A stretch of DNA of 64,000 nt from the NCBI RefSeq assembly GCF_019904155.1, contig NZ_JAHCMB010000077.1, forward strand, positions 18,808 to 82,807. Reading direction: 5' to 3'. Source of the DNA: Paenibacillus sinensis (GTDB lineage Bacteria; Bacillota; Bacilli; Paenibacillales; Paenibacillaceae). Position numbers and translations under genes: made by a program. How positions within the stretch are numbered: position 1 is the first letter of the stretch; every line of letters starts with the position of its first letter. Below are positions 36,946 to 46,796 of the stretch, one piece after another. The notes under the pieces were generated by a model. That model was not told the origin of the DNA, did no database searches, and worked only from the letters and a program-made list of their open reading frames with translations.

Positions 36946-37977
36946 ATGGACCTTATACACCAACGCGCTGGCAGAACGGTCTCCCCGCCCCCGCTGGGCC
37001 CCCAGACCGAACAGCCGCCGCAGCTATCACTGCGGATGATCCGTTTTAAGCATATTATCGTGGCGCTCCTGTTATCCGTGTTCTTCTTCCTGGGCTTCTG
37101 CTTCGTTTCGCTGCACGGCTATATTACCTGGGTGCTGTCCAATCCGAGCGTCGCGCCGCTGTACTCCAATCCGAAGCTCGCCAAGGGCCTGGATTATGAG
37201 GACATCACGTTTAAATCCAGCGACGGCAGCCGGAGCATTCAGGGCTGGTATATTCCTTCCGGCCACTCTACCAAGACAATTGTGTTCAGCCATGGCTACG
37301 GCGCCAACCGCGAGGAATCGTGGATTCCGATGTACGATCTTGCCCACTACGCGCACCGGCTGAACTTCAATGTGATCATGTTCGACTACGGGTTCGCCTC
37401 GCAGACGAATAAAGATGTCGCCACTGGCGGCAAAAAAGAATCCCGCGAGCTTCTCGGAGCGGTCCAGCTTGCGAAGCAGCGCGGAGCCACGGAGATCGTC
37501 GTCTGGGGCTTCTCGATGGGTGCGGGCACCGCCCTTCAGACAGGACTCTTGACCAAGGATGTCGATGCCATGATTCTGGACAGCACCTTCCTGCTGGAGC
37601 CGGATACGCTCTACCATAACATCCGGCAGAATATCGATCTCCCCCGGCATCCTTCTCTCGAGATCATGGAGCTGCTCTTCCCTGTTCTGAACGGTACGGC
37701 CCTGAATCAGATTCCGTACAGCAAGGTGAAGAGCGAAGACTACCCCTTCCCGATCCTGTTCATTCACGGAACCGAGGATGAGAAGGCGCCTTACGAAATT
37801 GCCGAGAAGCTGGCGGCGAACCAGACCAATCCGTACTCCGATTCCTGGATCGTCAAGGACTCTCATCATGAGCTGATCTTCCGGGAACACTCCCGCGAAT
37901 ATCTCCGCCGGGTTTCTGCCTTCTTAAGCAATGTGCCGCTGGCCCAAGCCGCAAAGGCCGAGCAGCATCAGAAATGA
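36946..37977 (+). CDS. membrane-anchored alpha/beta hydrolase
   Basis: A 343-residue protein with one N-terminal membrane helix (about residues 35-60) and an alpha/beta hydrolase domain resembling Bacillus YqkD-like hydrolases. The nucleophile elbow is WGFSMGAG, the acid Asp in HGTEDEKAPYE, the His in DSHHELIF; the oxyanion region follows FSHGYGANREES. AGGAGAG precedes the ATG. The substrate is unknown. The long repeat-containing leader may regulate it. Confidence 0.87.
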   Translation: MDLIHQRAGRTVSPPPLGPQTEQPPQLSLRMIRFKHIIVALLLSVFFFLGFCFVSLHGYITWVLSNPSVAPLYSNPKLAKGLDYEDITFKSSDGSRSIQGWYIPSGHSTKTIVFSHGYGANREESWIPMYDLAHYAHRLNFNVIMFDYGFASQTNKDVATGGKKESRELLGAVQLAKQRGATEIVVWGFSMGAGTALQTGLLTKDVDAMILDSTFLLEPDTLYHNIRQNIDLPRHPSLEIMELLFPVLNGTALNQIPYSKVKSEDYPFPILFIHGTEDEKAPYEIAEKLAANQTNPYSDSWIVKDSHHELIFREHSREYLRRVSAFLSNVPLAQAAKAEQHQK

Positions 37978-38051
37978 CAAACCCCTCATAGTACAAACCC
38001 GCCCCCTCATATTCTGTAAGGAAAGCTATAAATAGGGGAGGGCTGTATGAT

Positions 38052-39200
38052 ATGGGGTATGAATTGGGCTTGCCGCCCGCGGCGAGCGTGCTCGAGGATA
38101 TTGCATTCTGGAAAAAACAAGAGCAATACAACACGGCGCTGGTCAGACTTGCCGTGCCCGGGCTTCAGGAGCCTTACGTGAAGCTCCTTGACGATTGGGC
38201 GGCCGTCTTCAGCGCAACGGAGAGCGGCGCCCGCCAGCTGCTGGAGTCCGGCGCCTCGGCTACCGCTCCCGGGAGTCCTGATTATGCGGCAGCCGAAGCT
38301 CTTGCCCTGGCCGCTGCCGGGCAATCGCGCGAGTGGATTCGGCAGCTGGACTCTCTTCGGGAAGACTTCGGCAGCTCACGGGATGAGGCGGCAGAGATCT
38401 GCTTCACCCGTTCCGCCCGCGAGTCCGAATATTTGCTGTGCATCCTGAACGGCACAAGGCCTGCAGGCGCGACGGCCGGCCTGAGCCGCGACGATTCGGA
38501 GAATGCTTCTCCTGCGGACGACGCTGCGGTTAACATATCGGCCGCAGAGCCATCCGATGCGAGAGACAAGACCTACGTGCCGATCGGGGAGCATAAGCTG
38601 CCCCCACTGCCTTATCCCTACAATGCGCTGGAGCCCTACATCGACGAGAAGACGATGCGGATTCATCACGACAAGCATCATCAGAGCTATGTGGACGGTC
38701 TGAACACGGCGGAGAAGAAGCTGGCCGAAGCCCGGAAGAGCGGGAACTTCGATCTCGTCAAGCATTGGGAACGGGAGCTTGCCTTTAACGGTGCGGGGCA
38801 TTATCTGCACACGATCTTCTGGGATGAAATGTCTCCCCAGGGCGGAGGACGCCCGACAGGAGCCCTGCTTGCCGCAATCGAGCGCGATTTTGGAAGCTAT
38901 GACGCCTTCAGGAAGCAGTTCAGCGCGGCCGCAGAGAAGGTAGAGGGCGGAGGTTGGGCCATTCTCGTCTGGAGCCCGCGAAGCCGGAGACTGGAGATTC
39001 TCACAGCCGAGAAACATCAGAATCTGTCGCAATGGGACGTCGTTCCCCTGCTGGCGCTGGACGTCTGGGAGCATGCTTACTATTTGAAGCACCAGAACAA
39101 CCGTGCCGCCTACATCGAAGATTGGTGGAAGGTTGTCAATTGGCCGTATGTATCGGAGCGGTTTGATGCCGCTAGCAAGCTCGCCTGGAAGCCTTATTAG
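38052..39200 (+). CDS. superoxide dismutase (Fe/Mn) with long N-terminal extension
   Basis: A 382-residue protein. Residues 1 to about 170 form a helical, Ala-rich extension of unknown role; the remaining 210 are a complete Fe/Mn SOD. Metal ligands are visible as His in MRIHHDKHH, His in GAGHYLHTIFW, and Asp/His in [10 protein letters not shown]. It resembles Bacillus SodF, which also has an extension, though this one is longer. GGGGAGGG precedes the ATG by nine bases. A second, ordinary SOD lies at 44211-44819. Confidence 0.9.
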   Translation: MGYELGLPPAASVLEDIAFWKKQEQYNTALVRLAVPGLQEPYVKLLDDWAAVFSATESGARQLLESGASATAPGSPDYAAAEALALAAAGQSREWIRQLDSLREDFGSSRDEAAEICFTRSARESEYLLCILNGTRPAGATAGLSRDDSENASPADDAAVNISAAEPSDARDKTYVPIGEHKLPPLPYPYNALEPYIDEKTMRIHHDKHHQSYVDGLNTAEKKLAEARKSGNFDLVKHWERELAFNGAGHYLHTIFWDEMSPQGGGRPTGALLAAIERDFGSYDAFRKQFSAAAEKVEGGGWAILVWSPRSRRLEILTAEKHQNLSQWDVVPLLALDVWEHAYYLKHQNNRAAYIEDWWKVVNWPYVSERFDAASKLAWKPY

Positions 39201-39298
39201 GAAATCGCCTGTCCCGCAGGGCCAAGTTCACAGGCATCCTGCGGGACATTTATTTGCATTATGCGGCCATACTACTTCTCCTTATGATGTTTTTATGT

Positions 39299-39682
39299 TC
39301 ATCTGACCGGATGATCCGCCGTGGATGGGGCTGCCTTGATTATCTTTTTACGGTCAGTGAACAAACCGGCAAAGGAAGACAGCAATAGAATGAACGCCGC
39401 TACCCCAAATGTTTTAGTGAATGCAGCGATCGGCTGCCCCGGCTTTGAAACCGCCATTATCTGAAAATTGTGCCTGTATGCCTTTCGAAATTGCTCTCCA
39501 GTTGAAATATGGGGATCGGTTCCTATTGAGTATATGTTGATCATATAGTTGAGAAGCTCGATCTTCAGCTGAAGCTGGTTCTTTTGCTGATGAGTGGCTG
39601 CTTTATAAGTGAAATGAATATCCCTCAATCGCTTCTTATATCCCGCTAATATCTCCGGCGCATAGGGATTGCTTCTAATCAT
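39299..39682 (-). CDS. hypothetical protein, possibly truncated
   Basis: A 127-residue frame with one hydrophobic segment near the C-terminus (FGVAAFILLLSSFAGLF) and a helical charged N-terminus. No good ribosome site precedes the ATG, and coding-like sequence continues upstream in other frames (SEIDDYVSLVDESLL, VDEVLQKLFENIVRMDRQ), so it is probably the tail of a frameshifted gene. Function unknown. Confidence 0.4.
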   Translation of the reverse strand: MIRSNPYAPEILAGYKKRLRDIHFTYKAATHQQKNQLQLKIELLNYMINIYSIGTDPHISTGEQFRKAYRHNFQIMAVSKPGQPIAAFTKTFGVAAFILLLSSFAGLFTDRKKIIKAAPSTADHPVR

Positions 39683-39921
39683 TTGATAAAAGGCTTTCGT
39701 CTACCAGACTTACATAATCGTCAATTTCTGAAGCTAAGCGAGGCGTTCCTAGGCTGATTTTCAGAAATCTCATCGTAAATGGTTGCCCCTGTCTCCGGAC
39801 TCCCTGTCTCCAACTGGCGATCCATTCTTACAATGTTCTCAAAAAGCTTTTGCAGAACTTCATCGACTTGGGTTCATGATCGATCTAGAATGTTGCAATC
39901 TGGAAGGCGGGAAGTGAAAGG

Positions 39922-40176
39922 ATGAAGGAAGGCAGGACTCTTCGGCAGCCCAAGCAAAAACGGGGATTGATCACGAAGCAGGAGATATTGAAAACCTCAA
40001 AGGACTTATTCTGTAAAAAGGGATTGTTACAACGTAACCACCAATGAAATAAGCGAGGATTTGACTTCAAGTGATATTCAAGCAGTCTCTCTTATTTTTT
40101 ACGATTATTAGAAAAGGAACGGATACTTCAGGCCGGAGTGGATTGTCTCTATAAGATGCTGGTAGCACAGAAATAG
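39922..40176 (+). pseudogene. TetR family regulator remnant
   Basis: Starts MKEGRTLRQPKQKRGL, continues ITKQEILKTSKDLFCKKG, then shifts frame into YNVTTNEISEDL, the usual TetR helix-turn-helix region. A further shift gives KERILQAGVDCLYKMLVA and a stop at 40176. The ligand domain is missing. It is clearly broken, with at least two frameshifts. Confidence 0.65.
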
Positions 40177-40210
40177 GACGGCATAATTTAATCAGCTTCC
40201 GATACAAAAA

Positions 40211-40297
40211 AAGGGCTTGCCCTGCAAGTTGGCCGTGATCGTAGCGCCCTTAAGGGCTTCTCCGTCACGTACACATCCTTGGCAAGGGCAAGCCCTT
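40211..40297 (-). terminator. long terminator of folE
   Basis: Arms AAGGGCTTGCCCT (40211-40223) and AGGGCAAGCCCTT (40285-40297) flank an inner palindrome GCCCTTAAGGGC (40246-40257). On the minus strand a run of U follows. It lies 35 bases after the folE stop. Confidence 0.75.
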
Positions 40298-40331
40298 CAT
40301 TGCGAAATACAAATATCGATGAATGCGAAGC

Positions 40332-40925
40332 TTACTCCTTGATTAACGACAAGAATTCGGCGCGGGCCGCCGGGTCCTCGCGGAAGCATCCGCGTACGCC
40401 CATGGTAACCGTCTTGCTTCCCGGCTTCTTGACGCCGCGGGCGCACATGCACAGATGCTCGCCCTCGACCACTACCATAACGCCGTGCGGATGAAGCACT
40501 TCCTCCATGATGTCGGCGATCTGCGCAGTGATCCGCTCCTGAACCTGCAGGCGTCGGGTAACGGCTTCAACCAGCCGGGCAAGCTTGCTCAGTCCCGCAA
40601 TGCGTCCGCTCGGCACATATCCGATATGCACTTTGCCGAAGAAAGGCGCCATATGATGCTCGCACTGGCTGTAATAGACGATATCCTTGACGATGACCAG
40701 TTCCTCATGCGATTCGTCAAAGGTTACGCCAAGCACCTCTCTGGGATCGACGGAATAGCCGCCGAATATCTCCTCATACATCCGTGTTACCCGCGCGGGG
40801 GTTTCAAGCAACCCTTCCCGTTCCGCATCTTCCCCGATCAGCTCCAATATCTTCTGGACATGGTACTCGATCTTCTCGCGGTTTGCCGTCACATTTCCGT
40901 TCACATAATTCTTGACGCCGCCCAT
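40332..40925 (-). CDS. folE: GTP cyclohydrolase I
   Basis: A 197-residue enzyme turning GTP into 7,8-dihydroneopterin triphosphate, first step of folate and of queuosine synthesis. Zinc ligands lie in QCEHHMAPF and HLCMCARGV; substrate motifs are GLLETPARV and [18 protein letters not shown] precedes the ATG. Downstream of queG and yneF on the same strand. Confidence 0.96.
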   Translation of the reverse strand: MGGVKNYVNGNVTANREKIEYHVQKILELIGEDAEREGLLETPARVTRMYEEIFGGYSVDPREVLGVTFDESHEELVIVKDIVYYSQCEHHMAPFFGKVHIGYVPSGRIAGLSKLARLVEAVTRRLQVQERITAQIADIMEEVLHPHGVMVVVEGEHLCMCARGVKKPGSKTVTMGVRGCFREDPAARAEFLSLIKE

Positions 40926-40979
40926 TCTATTACTTCCTTTCTGACTTCCGCCGGGGCAACTGAAGCCGAAGGCGGATTG

Positions 40980-41231
40980 CTAGCTCTTTCTTTTCGAACC
41001 TTTGCCGCCTGCGGCAGGACCGCGGCCGCCTACATTCTGATTCTTCATCATTTGCTGTGCACGCTGCATCTGCTTCCCGTTCAAGTTATATCCCATCTGC
41101 TTGGCGACCTTCTGCAGCATTTCCGGATCGTTCTGCATGCGTGTCATTTGCTTCCGTAAATAAAATACACCGATGAAAAAGCCGCCGATAAGGCCGACAA
41201 CCAGTGTAATAATAGGAAGTGCGATATTCAT
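40980..41231 (-). CDS. yneF: YneF/UPF0154 family membrane protein
   Basis: An 83-residue protein with one N-terminal helix (IALPIITLVVGLIGGFFIG) and a basic tail. The segment NDPEMLQKVAKQMGYNLNGK is typical of the family. Function unknown. AGAGGTGGG precedes the ATG at 41231, which I prefer over an upstream start. A lysine/arginine-rich end closes the protein. Confidence 0.85.
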   Translation of the reverse strand: MNIALPIITLVVGLIGGFFIGVFYLRKQMTRMQNDPEMLQKVAKQMGYNLNGKQMQRAQQMMKNQNVGGRGPAAGGKGSKRKS

Positions 41232-41339
41232 TGTGAACCCACCTCTAAAGTTGTATTCTGGCATGCATGCGCGTCAAGCATGCGAATCTATCATAGCATT
41301 TCAAGAACTGGACAGCAATTGGAAATTCCACACTTATCC

Positions 41340-42539
41340 TTATTCACCATCGGGCTGGTTTTTCCCTGCTCCCGTAAGGTTTTCCGCAGCCCGGCGTATA
41401 TACGCCAGCGCCTCTTCGTCCTGCTCGGTTTGAAGCGCCGACGCAAGCGCCGCAAGCGCTTCCCGGCCGCCAATCCGGCCAAGCGCCCAGGCCGCCGATC
41501 CGCGAAGCTCGGGACGCGGGTCCTCCCGCAGCACTACGGCCAGCTTCGGAACGCTTGACGCGTCCTTGAAGTTGCCCAGCGCGATTACCGCGTTGCGCTG
41601 GATTGGCTTGCGGCCGCGCCAGGCCGCCGCGCTGCTGCCGAATTTCTCCTTGAACTCACGGTTGCTGAGGTCAAGGATCGGCAGCAGCAGCGGCTTGGCC
41701 TGCTCCGGATCGGGCGCAAGCTCGGGATGCTGCTGCCAGTTCTTCCCCCGGTTATGGGGGCAGACGATCTGGCATGTATCGCACCCGTACAGGCGGTTGC
41801 CGATTTTGGCCATGTAGCCCTCATCGAGAAAGCCCTTGGTCTGCGTCAAATACGACACACAGGCTTGAGCGTTCAGCTGTCCCGGTCCCACCAGGGCTCC
41901 TGTCGGACAGGCATCGATGCACTTGGTACAGGACCCGCAGCCCTCGGTAACCGGCGTATCCGGCGGAAAGGGCAGGTTCGTGACCATCTCGCCAAGATAA
42001 ATCCAAGAACCTAATGTCGGCGAAATAATAGAACAGTTCTTCCCGCTAAAGCCGATGCCTGCACGCTCCGCGACCGCCCGGTCAACAAGCACGCCGGTAT
42101 CGACCATGCTCTCCATGACGGCGTCCGGCACCCGCTCCCGGATGAAGTCCTCAAGCCGCTTCAGCGCATCCCGCAGGACGAGATGATAGTCGCGGCCCCA
42201 AGCGGACCTTGCCAGGATGCCCCGGCGCAGCCCGGGCTCCGATTTCGGCGGGTTGTCCATCTTGGAGGGATAGGCAACGGCTACCGCGATAATGGACATC
42301 GGCTGTCCCTCCGCAAGGGCCGGGACAGTGCGCTTATCCAGGTCCAACTCCTCAAAGCCGGAATCATAGCCCTTGTCCCGGTGCTCCTGCAGTATATTTT
42401 TCAGAAAAAGAAAAGGCTCAGCCGTCGCAAATCCAATTTCGTCAATGCCAAGCTCCGGCGCGGCTTGCTGGATTTCGCGTTTCAGTTCTTCCCACCTGGA
42501 ATACGGGGGCGCATACGCTGCATGTTTCATGATGTCCAT
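41340..42539 (-). CDS. queG: epoxyqueuosine reductase
   Basis: A 399-residue cobalamin-dependent enzyme catalysing the last step of queuosine synthesis in tRNA. Two 4Fe-4S motifs are clear: CGSCTKCIDACP and CDTCQIVCPHN. The N-terminal DUF1730 region contains VDTGVLVDRAVAERAG with the catalytic Asp. The last 80 residues form HEAT repeats (NAVIALGNF, GSAAWALGRIGG). AAAGGAGG precedes the ATG. It lies 38 bases after lepB on the same strand. Confidence 0.95.
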   Translation of the reverse strand: MDIMKHAAYAPPYSRWEELKREIQQAAPELGIDEIGFATAEPFLFLKNILQEHRDKGYDSGFEELDLDKRTVPALAEGQPMSIIAVAVAYPSKMDNPPKSEPGLRRGILARSAWGRDYHLVLRDALKRLEDFIRERVPDAVMESMVDTGVLVDRAVAERAGIGFSGKNCSIISPTLGSWIYLGEMVTNLPFPPDTPVTEGCGSCTKCIDACPTGALVGPGQLNAQACVSYLTQTKGFLDEGYMAKIGNRLYGCDTCQIVCPHNRGKNWQQHPELAPDPEQAKPLLLPILDLSNREFKEKFGSSAAAWRGRKPIQRNAVIALGNFKDASSVPKLAVVLREDPRPELRGSAAWALGRIGGREALAALASALQTEQDEEALAYIRRAAENLTGAGKNQPDGE

Positions 42540-42577
42540 CCTTACGCCTCCTTTCCTTCAGGCAAGTGCCGCGCCTG

Positions 42578-43192
42578 TTACAGCGCGTGTATTTTGGATA
42601 AAGGCCACCAAATGAAGGATACCCGACCGACGATCAGGTCCAGCGGAACTGCGCCGAAATAGCGGCTGTCCTTGCTCGCTCCGGCATGACGATTGTCGCC
42701 CATGACAAAGAACTGGTCCTTGCCTACTGTCACCGGGGCGAAATCCTCGTCCTCGATCACCGTATCGACATACGGCTCCTCACCCGATTTTCCGTTAATA
42801 TACAGCTTGTGATCCCGCACTTCCACCACATCTCCGAGAATGGCCACAACCCGTTTGACGAGGTATTCCTTGCGGCTTGGACCCGAGCTGGGATCGTGGA
42901 GCACGATCACGTCGCCCCGCTTCGGCCTCTCGAAGGACAGGGCAATTTTATTGATGAACAGCCGCTCGCCTTCGTACAGCGTCGGCTGCATGGAATGTCC
43001 TTTGACCATAGATATATTGAAGACAAACAGATTCAGCAGTGACATGACGGCGAAGACCGACACGGCCATAATCAGCCATTCTTTAAGCCCTGTGCTGAAT
43101 TTTCTGCCCGGCGAGGACTGATGCCTCTGAAGTCTCGTCGCCCGGTCGCTGCGCTTGCGGAAGGATGCGTATTCCTCACCCGGATCCGGCAA
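42578..43192 (-). CDS. lepB: signal peptidase I
   Basis: A 204-residue membrane peptidase that removes signal peptides. One N-terminal helix, then the catalytic Ser in GHSMQPTL and Lys in YLVKRVVAILGD; box E is GDNRHAGASKDSRYFG. A TTG at 43192 is preferred as start because GTGGGAGGGG lies six bases before it; the in-frame ATG at 43219 has no ribosome site. Either choice leaves the catalytic domain unchanged. Upstream of queG. Confidence 0.93.
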   Translation of the reverse strand: MPDPGEEYASFRKRSDRATRLQRHQSSPGRKFSTGLKEWLIMAVSVFAVMSLLNLFVFNISMVKGHSMQPTLYEGERLFINKIALSFERPKRGDVIVLHDPSSGPSRKEYLVKRVVAILGDVVEVRDHKLYINGKSGEEPYVDTVIEDEDFAPVTVGKDQFFVMGDNRHAGASKDSRYFGAVPLDLIVGRVSFIWWPLSKIHAL

Positions 43193-43242
43193 TTTTATCC
43201 CCTCCCACTTAAGCCGCATCCCATACGGCTAACAATAGAAAA

Positions 43243-43284
43243 GCATATCCGCCGCCTCATTGCAATCATTGAGGGGAGATATGC
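43243..43284 (-). terminator. terminator of GNAT gene
   Basis: GCATATCC.CC.CCTCA (43243-43259) pairs with TGAGGGGAGATATGC (43270-43284). On the minus strand the stem is followed by U-rich sequence. Confidence 0.7.
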
Positions 43285-43369
43285 CCAAGAATAGAGGGAA
43301 AGCCACCGTTCGGCTTCCACTGTAAGTACATATATGGCGAATGTTTCCGCTTTCGTAATGCCTATTGTC

Positions 43370-43792
43370 CTAGGCTCCGACGATGCTCAGCTTGCGCACC
43401 GATTTGAAGATTTGATTCTCTCCATATCCCATTGCCTCGTACAACGGAAGAGCGGCCGCATTGTGCTCGTCGCCGACGATATAAATGCCGTGGACCTTGC
43501 GGGCTTGAAATCTGCTCTCCATAGCCGATACCAGACCTTTGCCGATTCCTCTGCGGCGATAATCGGGATGGATCGCAATCCGGAAATAACAGCCATAATT
43601 TTTCTCAATAGTTCCAATCAGTGTTCCGATAATTTCCCCTTCCTCTTCGGCAACGACAATGAGATCGGAATCCCAGGACAGCTGTCTGGAGAAAGGCTCC
43701 ATGGTATTCTCGAAACACTCTTCGGACAAGGCGGTCTGCAGCAGCTCAGTCACTTGACTAACATCGCTTAATTGAAAGGAACGAACGTGCAT
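43370..43792 (-). CDS. GNAT family N-acetyltransferase
   Basis: A 140-residue acetyltransferase with the acetyl-CoA site IAIHPDYRRRGIGKGLVSAM (motif A, RRRGIG) and NAAALPLYEAMGY at motif B, resembling RimI. The acceptor is unknown. GGGAG precedes the ATG. Its own terminator follows, so it is likely monocistronic. Confidence 0.87.
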   Translation of the reverse strand: MHVRSFQLSDVSQVTELLQTALSEECFENTMEPFSRQLSWDSDLIVVAEEEGEIIGTLIGTIEKNYGCYFRIAIHPDYRRRGIGKGLVSAMESRFQARKVHGIYIVGDEHNAAALPLYEAMGYGENQIFKSVRKLSIVGA

Positions 43793-44116
43793 TCTTTACA
43801 GTCTCCCTTTTCTATGGCTTTGAGTTTTACAAAAAGAAGGAGTTCCCTTTATAATCCGAAGGGTGAAAAAAGCATCAAATAACGAGGAATACCTGCTTTT
43901 ACTACTATTAAAGCATATAATTCTCTCGATATCACCCATTTTCTCTTGAAAGCGCTTAATAGTAAGCGTATACATCGCAGTTTATGCAAATTGTTCATCT
44001 TTCAGGAAAATATTAGTCGGAAAACACCCGCTTTCAGAAAATTTGCGCATTGTTAACATAGTGTTTACATAGTGTGTGGCAGATTTTTGGCGTCCCGTCG
44101 GGACATTTTACTTTTT

Positions 44117-44134
44117 AAACATAAATGTATGTTT
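44117..44134. promoter_or_regulatory. palindrome before sodA promoter
   Basis: AAACATA AATG TATGTTT, a perfect 7-4-7 inverted repeat five bases upstream of the -35 box, a likely regulator site. Confidence 0.5.
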
Positions 44135-44138
44135 AGTG

Positions 44139-44167
44139 TTGCATTCTCTTTCCAATTGCGCTTTAAT
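44139..44167 (+). promoter_or_regulatory. promoter of sodA
   Basis: TTGCAT (44139-44144), 17-bp spacer, TTTAAT (44162-44167), about 45 bases before the start codon and followed by the CAGGAGGGA ribosome site. Confidence 0.6.
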
Positions 44168-44210
44168 ATGAGGTATACGAAGTCCATTACATTTCAGGAG
44201 GGATTTTTCC

Positions 44211-44819
<609 letters not shown>

Positions 44820-44837
44820 ACTCAGGGTTCGAAAGAT

Positions 44838-44856
44838 ATGGATATGACATATCCAT
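44838..44856. repeat. perfect inverted repeat after sodA
   Basis: ATGGATATG A CATATCCAT, nine-base arms around one base, between the sodA stop and its terminator. Too tight a loop for a hairpin; more like a protein-binding site. Confidence 0.5.
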
Positions 44857-44860
44857 ATAC

Positions 44861-44895
44861 AAACGCCCGGGTCTCCTGAAGGAGCCCGGGCGTTT
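44861..44895. terminator. bidirectional terminator sodA/ilvD
   Basis: AAACGCCCGGG.CTCC (44861-44876) pairs with GGAG.CCCGGGCGTTT (44881-44895). It lies between the convergent sodA and ilvD genes and may serve both. Confidence 0.85.
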
Positions 44896-44911
44896 GGCGT
44901 TTACGCCATCT

Positions 44912-46636
44912 TCATTTAGATCGAATATCCACAGCCTGCCCGAACAGGTCGGTTACTGCGCCTTGGGCCGCCGATGACACGAGCCGGGCGTACTTGCCCA
45001 GAGCCCCCGTATTGGCCTTAAGGGGCGGCTGAACCCAGTCCATGGAGCGTTTCTCCATCTCCTCCTCGGTAACCTTAAAGGAAATCTCCTGCGTCTCGCT
45101 GTCGATCGTGATGAGATCGCCCTCATGAAGAAACGCGATCGGCCCTCCAACCTGCGCTTCAGGAGCGGCATGTCCGACTACGAAGCCGTGTGAACCGCCG
45201 GAGAAACGGCCGTCGGTAATAAGCGCCACCTCTTCACCGAGTCCCTTGCCGACAATCAAGGCTGTCACCGACAGCATCTCCGGCATACCAGGCCCCCCCT
45301 TGGGACCGCAATACCGGATCACCAGCACATCGCCTTTGCGGATTTCATCGTTCAGGATCGCCTGGGTCGCCGTTTCTTCGCTGTCATAGACCCGGGCAGG
45401 GCCGATAAAACGGGTCTGGCGGATGCCTGACATTTTGGCAATAGCTCCTTCGGGCGCCAAATTCCCCTTAAGCACAACCAGAGGCCCTGTCGGTTTAATT
45501 GGACGGTCGAGTGGACGAATGATCTCCTGATGGTCGGCCAGCGGAGGCACGGACGCCAAATTTTCCGCCAGCGTCTTTCCCGTAACCGTCATACAATCCC
45601 CGTGAAGCATATCATGCTCCAGCAGAAGCTTCATCACGCCGGGAACACCGCCAATTTCATTCAAATCCTGCATGACATACCTGCCGCTTGGCTTGAGATC
45701 GGCAATATGCGGGGTCGCCCGGCGAATCCGTTCGAAATCATCATAGCTTAACTCTACCTGGACCGAATGGGCAATGGCGATCAAATGCAGGAACGCATTG
45801 GTCGAGCCGCCGAGAGCCATAACGAGAGTAATCGCATTTTCAAAGGCTTTCCTGGTTAAAATATCCTTCGGATAAATGCCCTTCTCCAGAAGCTTGATAA
45901 CCATCCTGCCCGCTTCTTCGCATTCGGCCGCTTTGCCCTCTGAGACGGCGGCGTTGGATGAGGAGTATGGCAAGCTGATTCCCAGCGCTTCAGCCGCCGC
46001 CGCCATCGTATTGGCCGTATACATGCCTCCGCAGGAGCCGGCCCCCGGACATGCATGACACTCGACCCGATGAAGCTCTTCCTCCGTAATCTTCCCATCA
46101 TGATACGCTCCAACGCCCTCAAATGCGCTGATGATATCAATCTTCTCACCCTCCAGCTGTCCGGGCTGAATGGTCCCTCCGTAGACGTAAATGGCAGGAA
46201 GATTCATGCGCCCGATAGCCATCAGACAGGCCGGGGTGTTCTTGTCGCATCCGCCGATCGCAACCAGACCGTCAAACCGTTCTGCATTCGTCACGATTTC
46301 AATGGAATCCGCAATCGCTTCGCGGCTTGGCAGCGAGAAGGTCATGCCTTCATGACCCATGGCAATGCCGTCCGAGACTGTGATGGTATTAAAAATCAAG
46401 GGCGCTCCTCCGTTCGCCTGCGCCCCTTTCTTCGCCGCCACAGCCAACTGATCGATATGAATATTGCAAGGTGTGACTTCACTCCATGTGCTGGCGATGC
46501 CGATCATCGGCTTCTTGAAATCCTCATCTGTAAATCCTACCGCCCGCAGCAGCGCCCGATTCGGCGCACGGTTTACTCCCTCGCTGATGACTTTGCTTCG
46601 AATTCTTAAATCCCGGTTATCCGGCACACTCTTCAT
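44912..46636 (-). CDS. ilvD: dihydroxy-acid dehydratase
   Basis: A 574-residue Fe-S dehydratase of the IlvD/Edd family acting in valine, leucine and isoleucine synthesis. Cluster cysteines: [12 protein letters not shown] and [15 protein letters not shown]; other motifs [26 protein letters not shown] and [16 protein letters not shown]. The [14 protein letters not shown] form favours true IlvD over sugar-acid dehydratases. The ATG at 46636 directly abuts GGGAG, so the GTG at 46627 may be the real start. Divergent from a gntR gene with a shared motif in the gap. Confidence 0.93.
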   Translation of the reverse strand: MKSVPDNRDLRIRSKVISEGVNRAPNRALLRAVGFTDEDFKKPMIGIASTWSEVTPCNIHIDQLAVAAKKGAQANGGAPLIFNTITVSDGIAMGHEGMTFSLPSREAIADSIEIVTNAERFDGLVAIGGCDKNTPACLMAIGRMNLPAIYVYGGTIQPGQLEGEKIDIISAFEGVGAYHDGKITEEELHRVECHACPGAGSCGGMYTANTMAAAAEALGISLPYSSSNAAVSEGKAAECEEAGRMVIKLLEKGIYPKDILTRKAFENAITLVMALGGSTNAFLHLIAIAHSVQVELSYDDFERIRRATPHIADLKPSGRYVMQDLNEIGGVPGVMKLLLEHDMLHGDCMTVTGKTLAENLASVPPLADHQEIIRPLDRPIKPTGPLVVLKGNLAPEGAIAKMSGIRQTRFIGPARVYDSEETATQAILNDEIRKGDVLVIRYCGPKGGPGMPEMLSVTALIVGKGLGEEVALITDGRFSGGSHGFVVGHAAPEAQVGGPIAFLHEGDLITIDSETQEISFKVTEEEMEKRSMDWVQPPLKANTGALGKYARLVSSAAQGAVTDLFGQAVDIRSK

Positions 46637-46663
46637 CTCCCATGACTCAAATGGATTAGTTTT

Positions 46664-46683
46664 GTATGCAATATATCGCATAC
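46664..46683. promoter_or_regulatory. GntR-type operator near ilvD
   Basis: GTATGC aatatatc GCATAC, perfect 6-8-6 palindrome, 28 bases before the ilvD start codon. It shares the 13-mer TATGCAATATAYC with 46756-46768. Confidence 0.55.
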
Positions 46684-46755
46684 ATATATTGATTGCAAGT
46701 GTTTTTTCTTTTCCCGATGAAGCTAGTGCTTTTCTTGCGGGCCTCATCAATATCC

Positions 46756-46768
46756 GGTATATTGCATA
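46756..46768. promoter_or_regulatory. second GntR-type site near gntR
   Basis: GGTATATTGCATA is the reverse complement of TATGCAATATACC, the motif also at 46665-46677. It lies about 30 bases before the gntR start. Confidence 0.5.
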
Positions 46769-46796
46769 TAGAATATCCTGTTAGGAGTTGTCTCCA

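Larger units (their letters stand above)
39683..40331. other. decayed gene-poor stretch
   Basis: AT-richer than its surroundings, with no intact gene. It holds frameshifted coding traces on the minus strand (39690-39880), the tetR pseudogene on plus, and the folE terminator at 40211-40297. Confidence 0.6.
43793..44210 (+). other. AT-rich control region upstream of sodA
   Basis: About 420 bases without a gene. It holds the sodA promoter, a perfect palindrome at 44117-44134 and a short direct repeat CATAGTGTTTACATAGTGTG near 44057-44077. The remainder shows nothing I can identify. Confidence 0.5.

Noticed and set aside
44912..46636. Sugar-acid dehydratase instead of IlvD
   Set aside because: Cluster and [15 protein letters not shown] motifs fit IlvD better, although the GntR neighbour keeps the question open.
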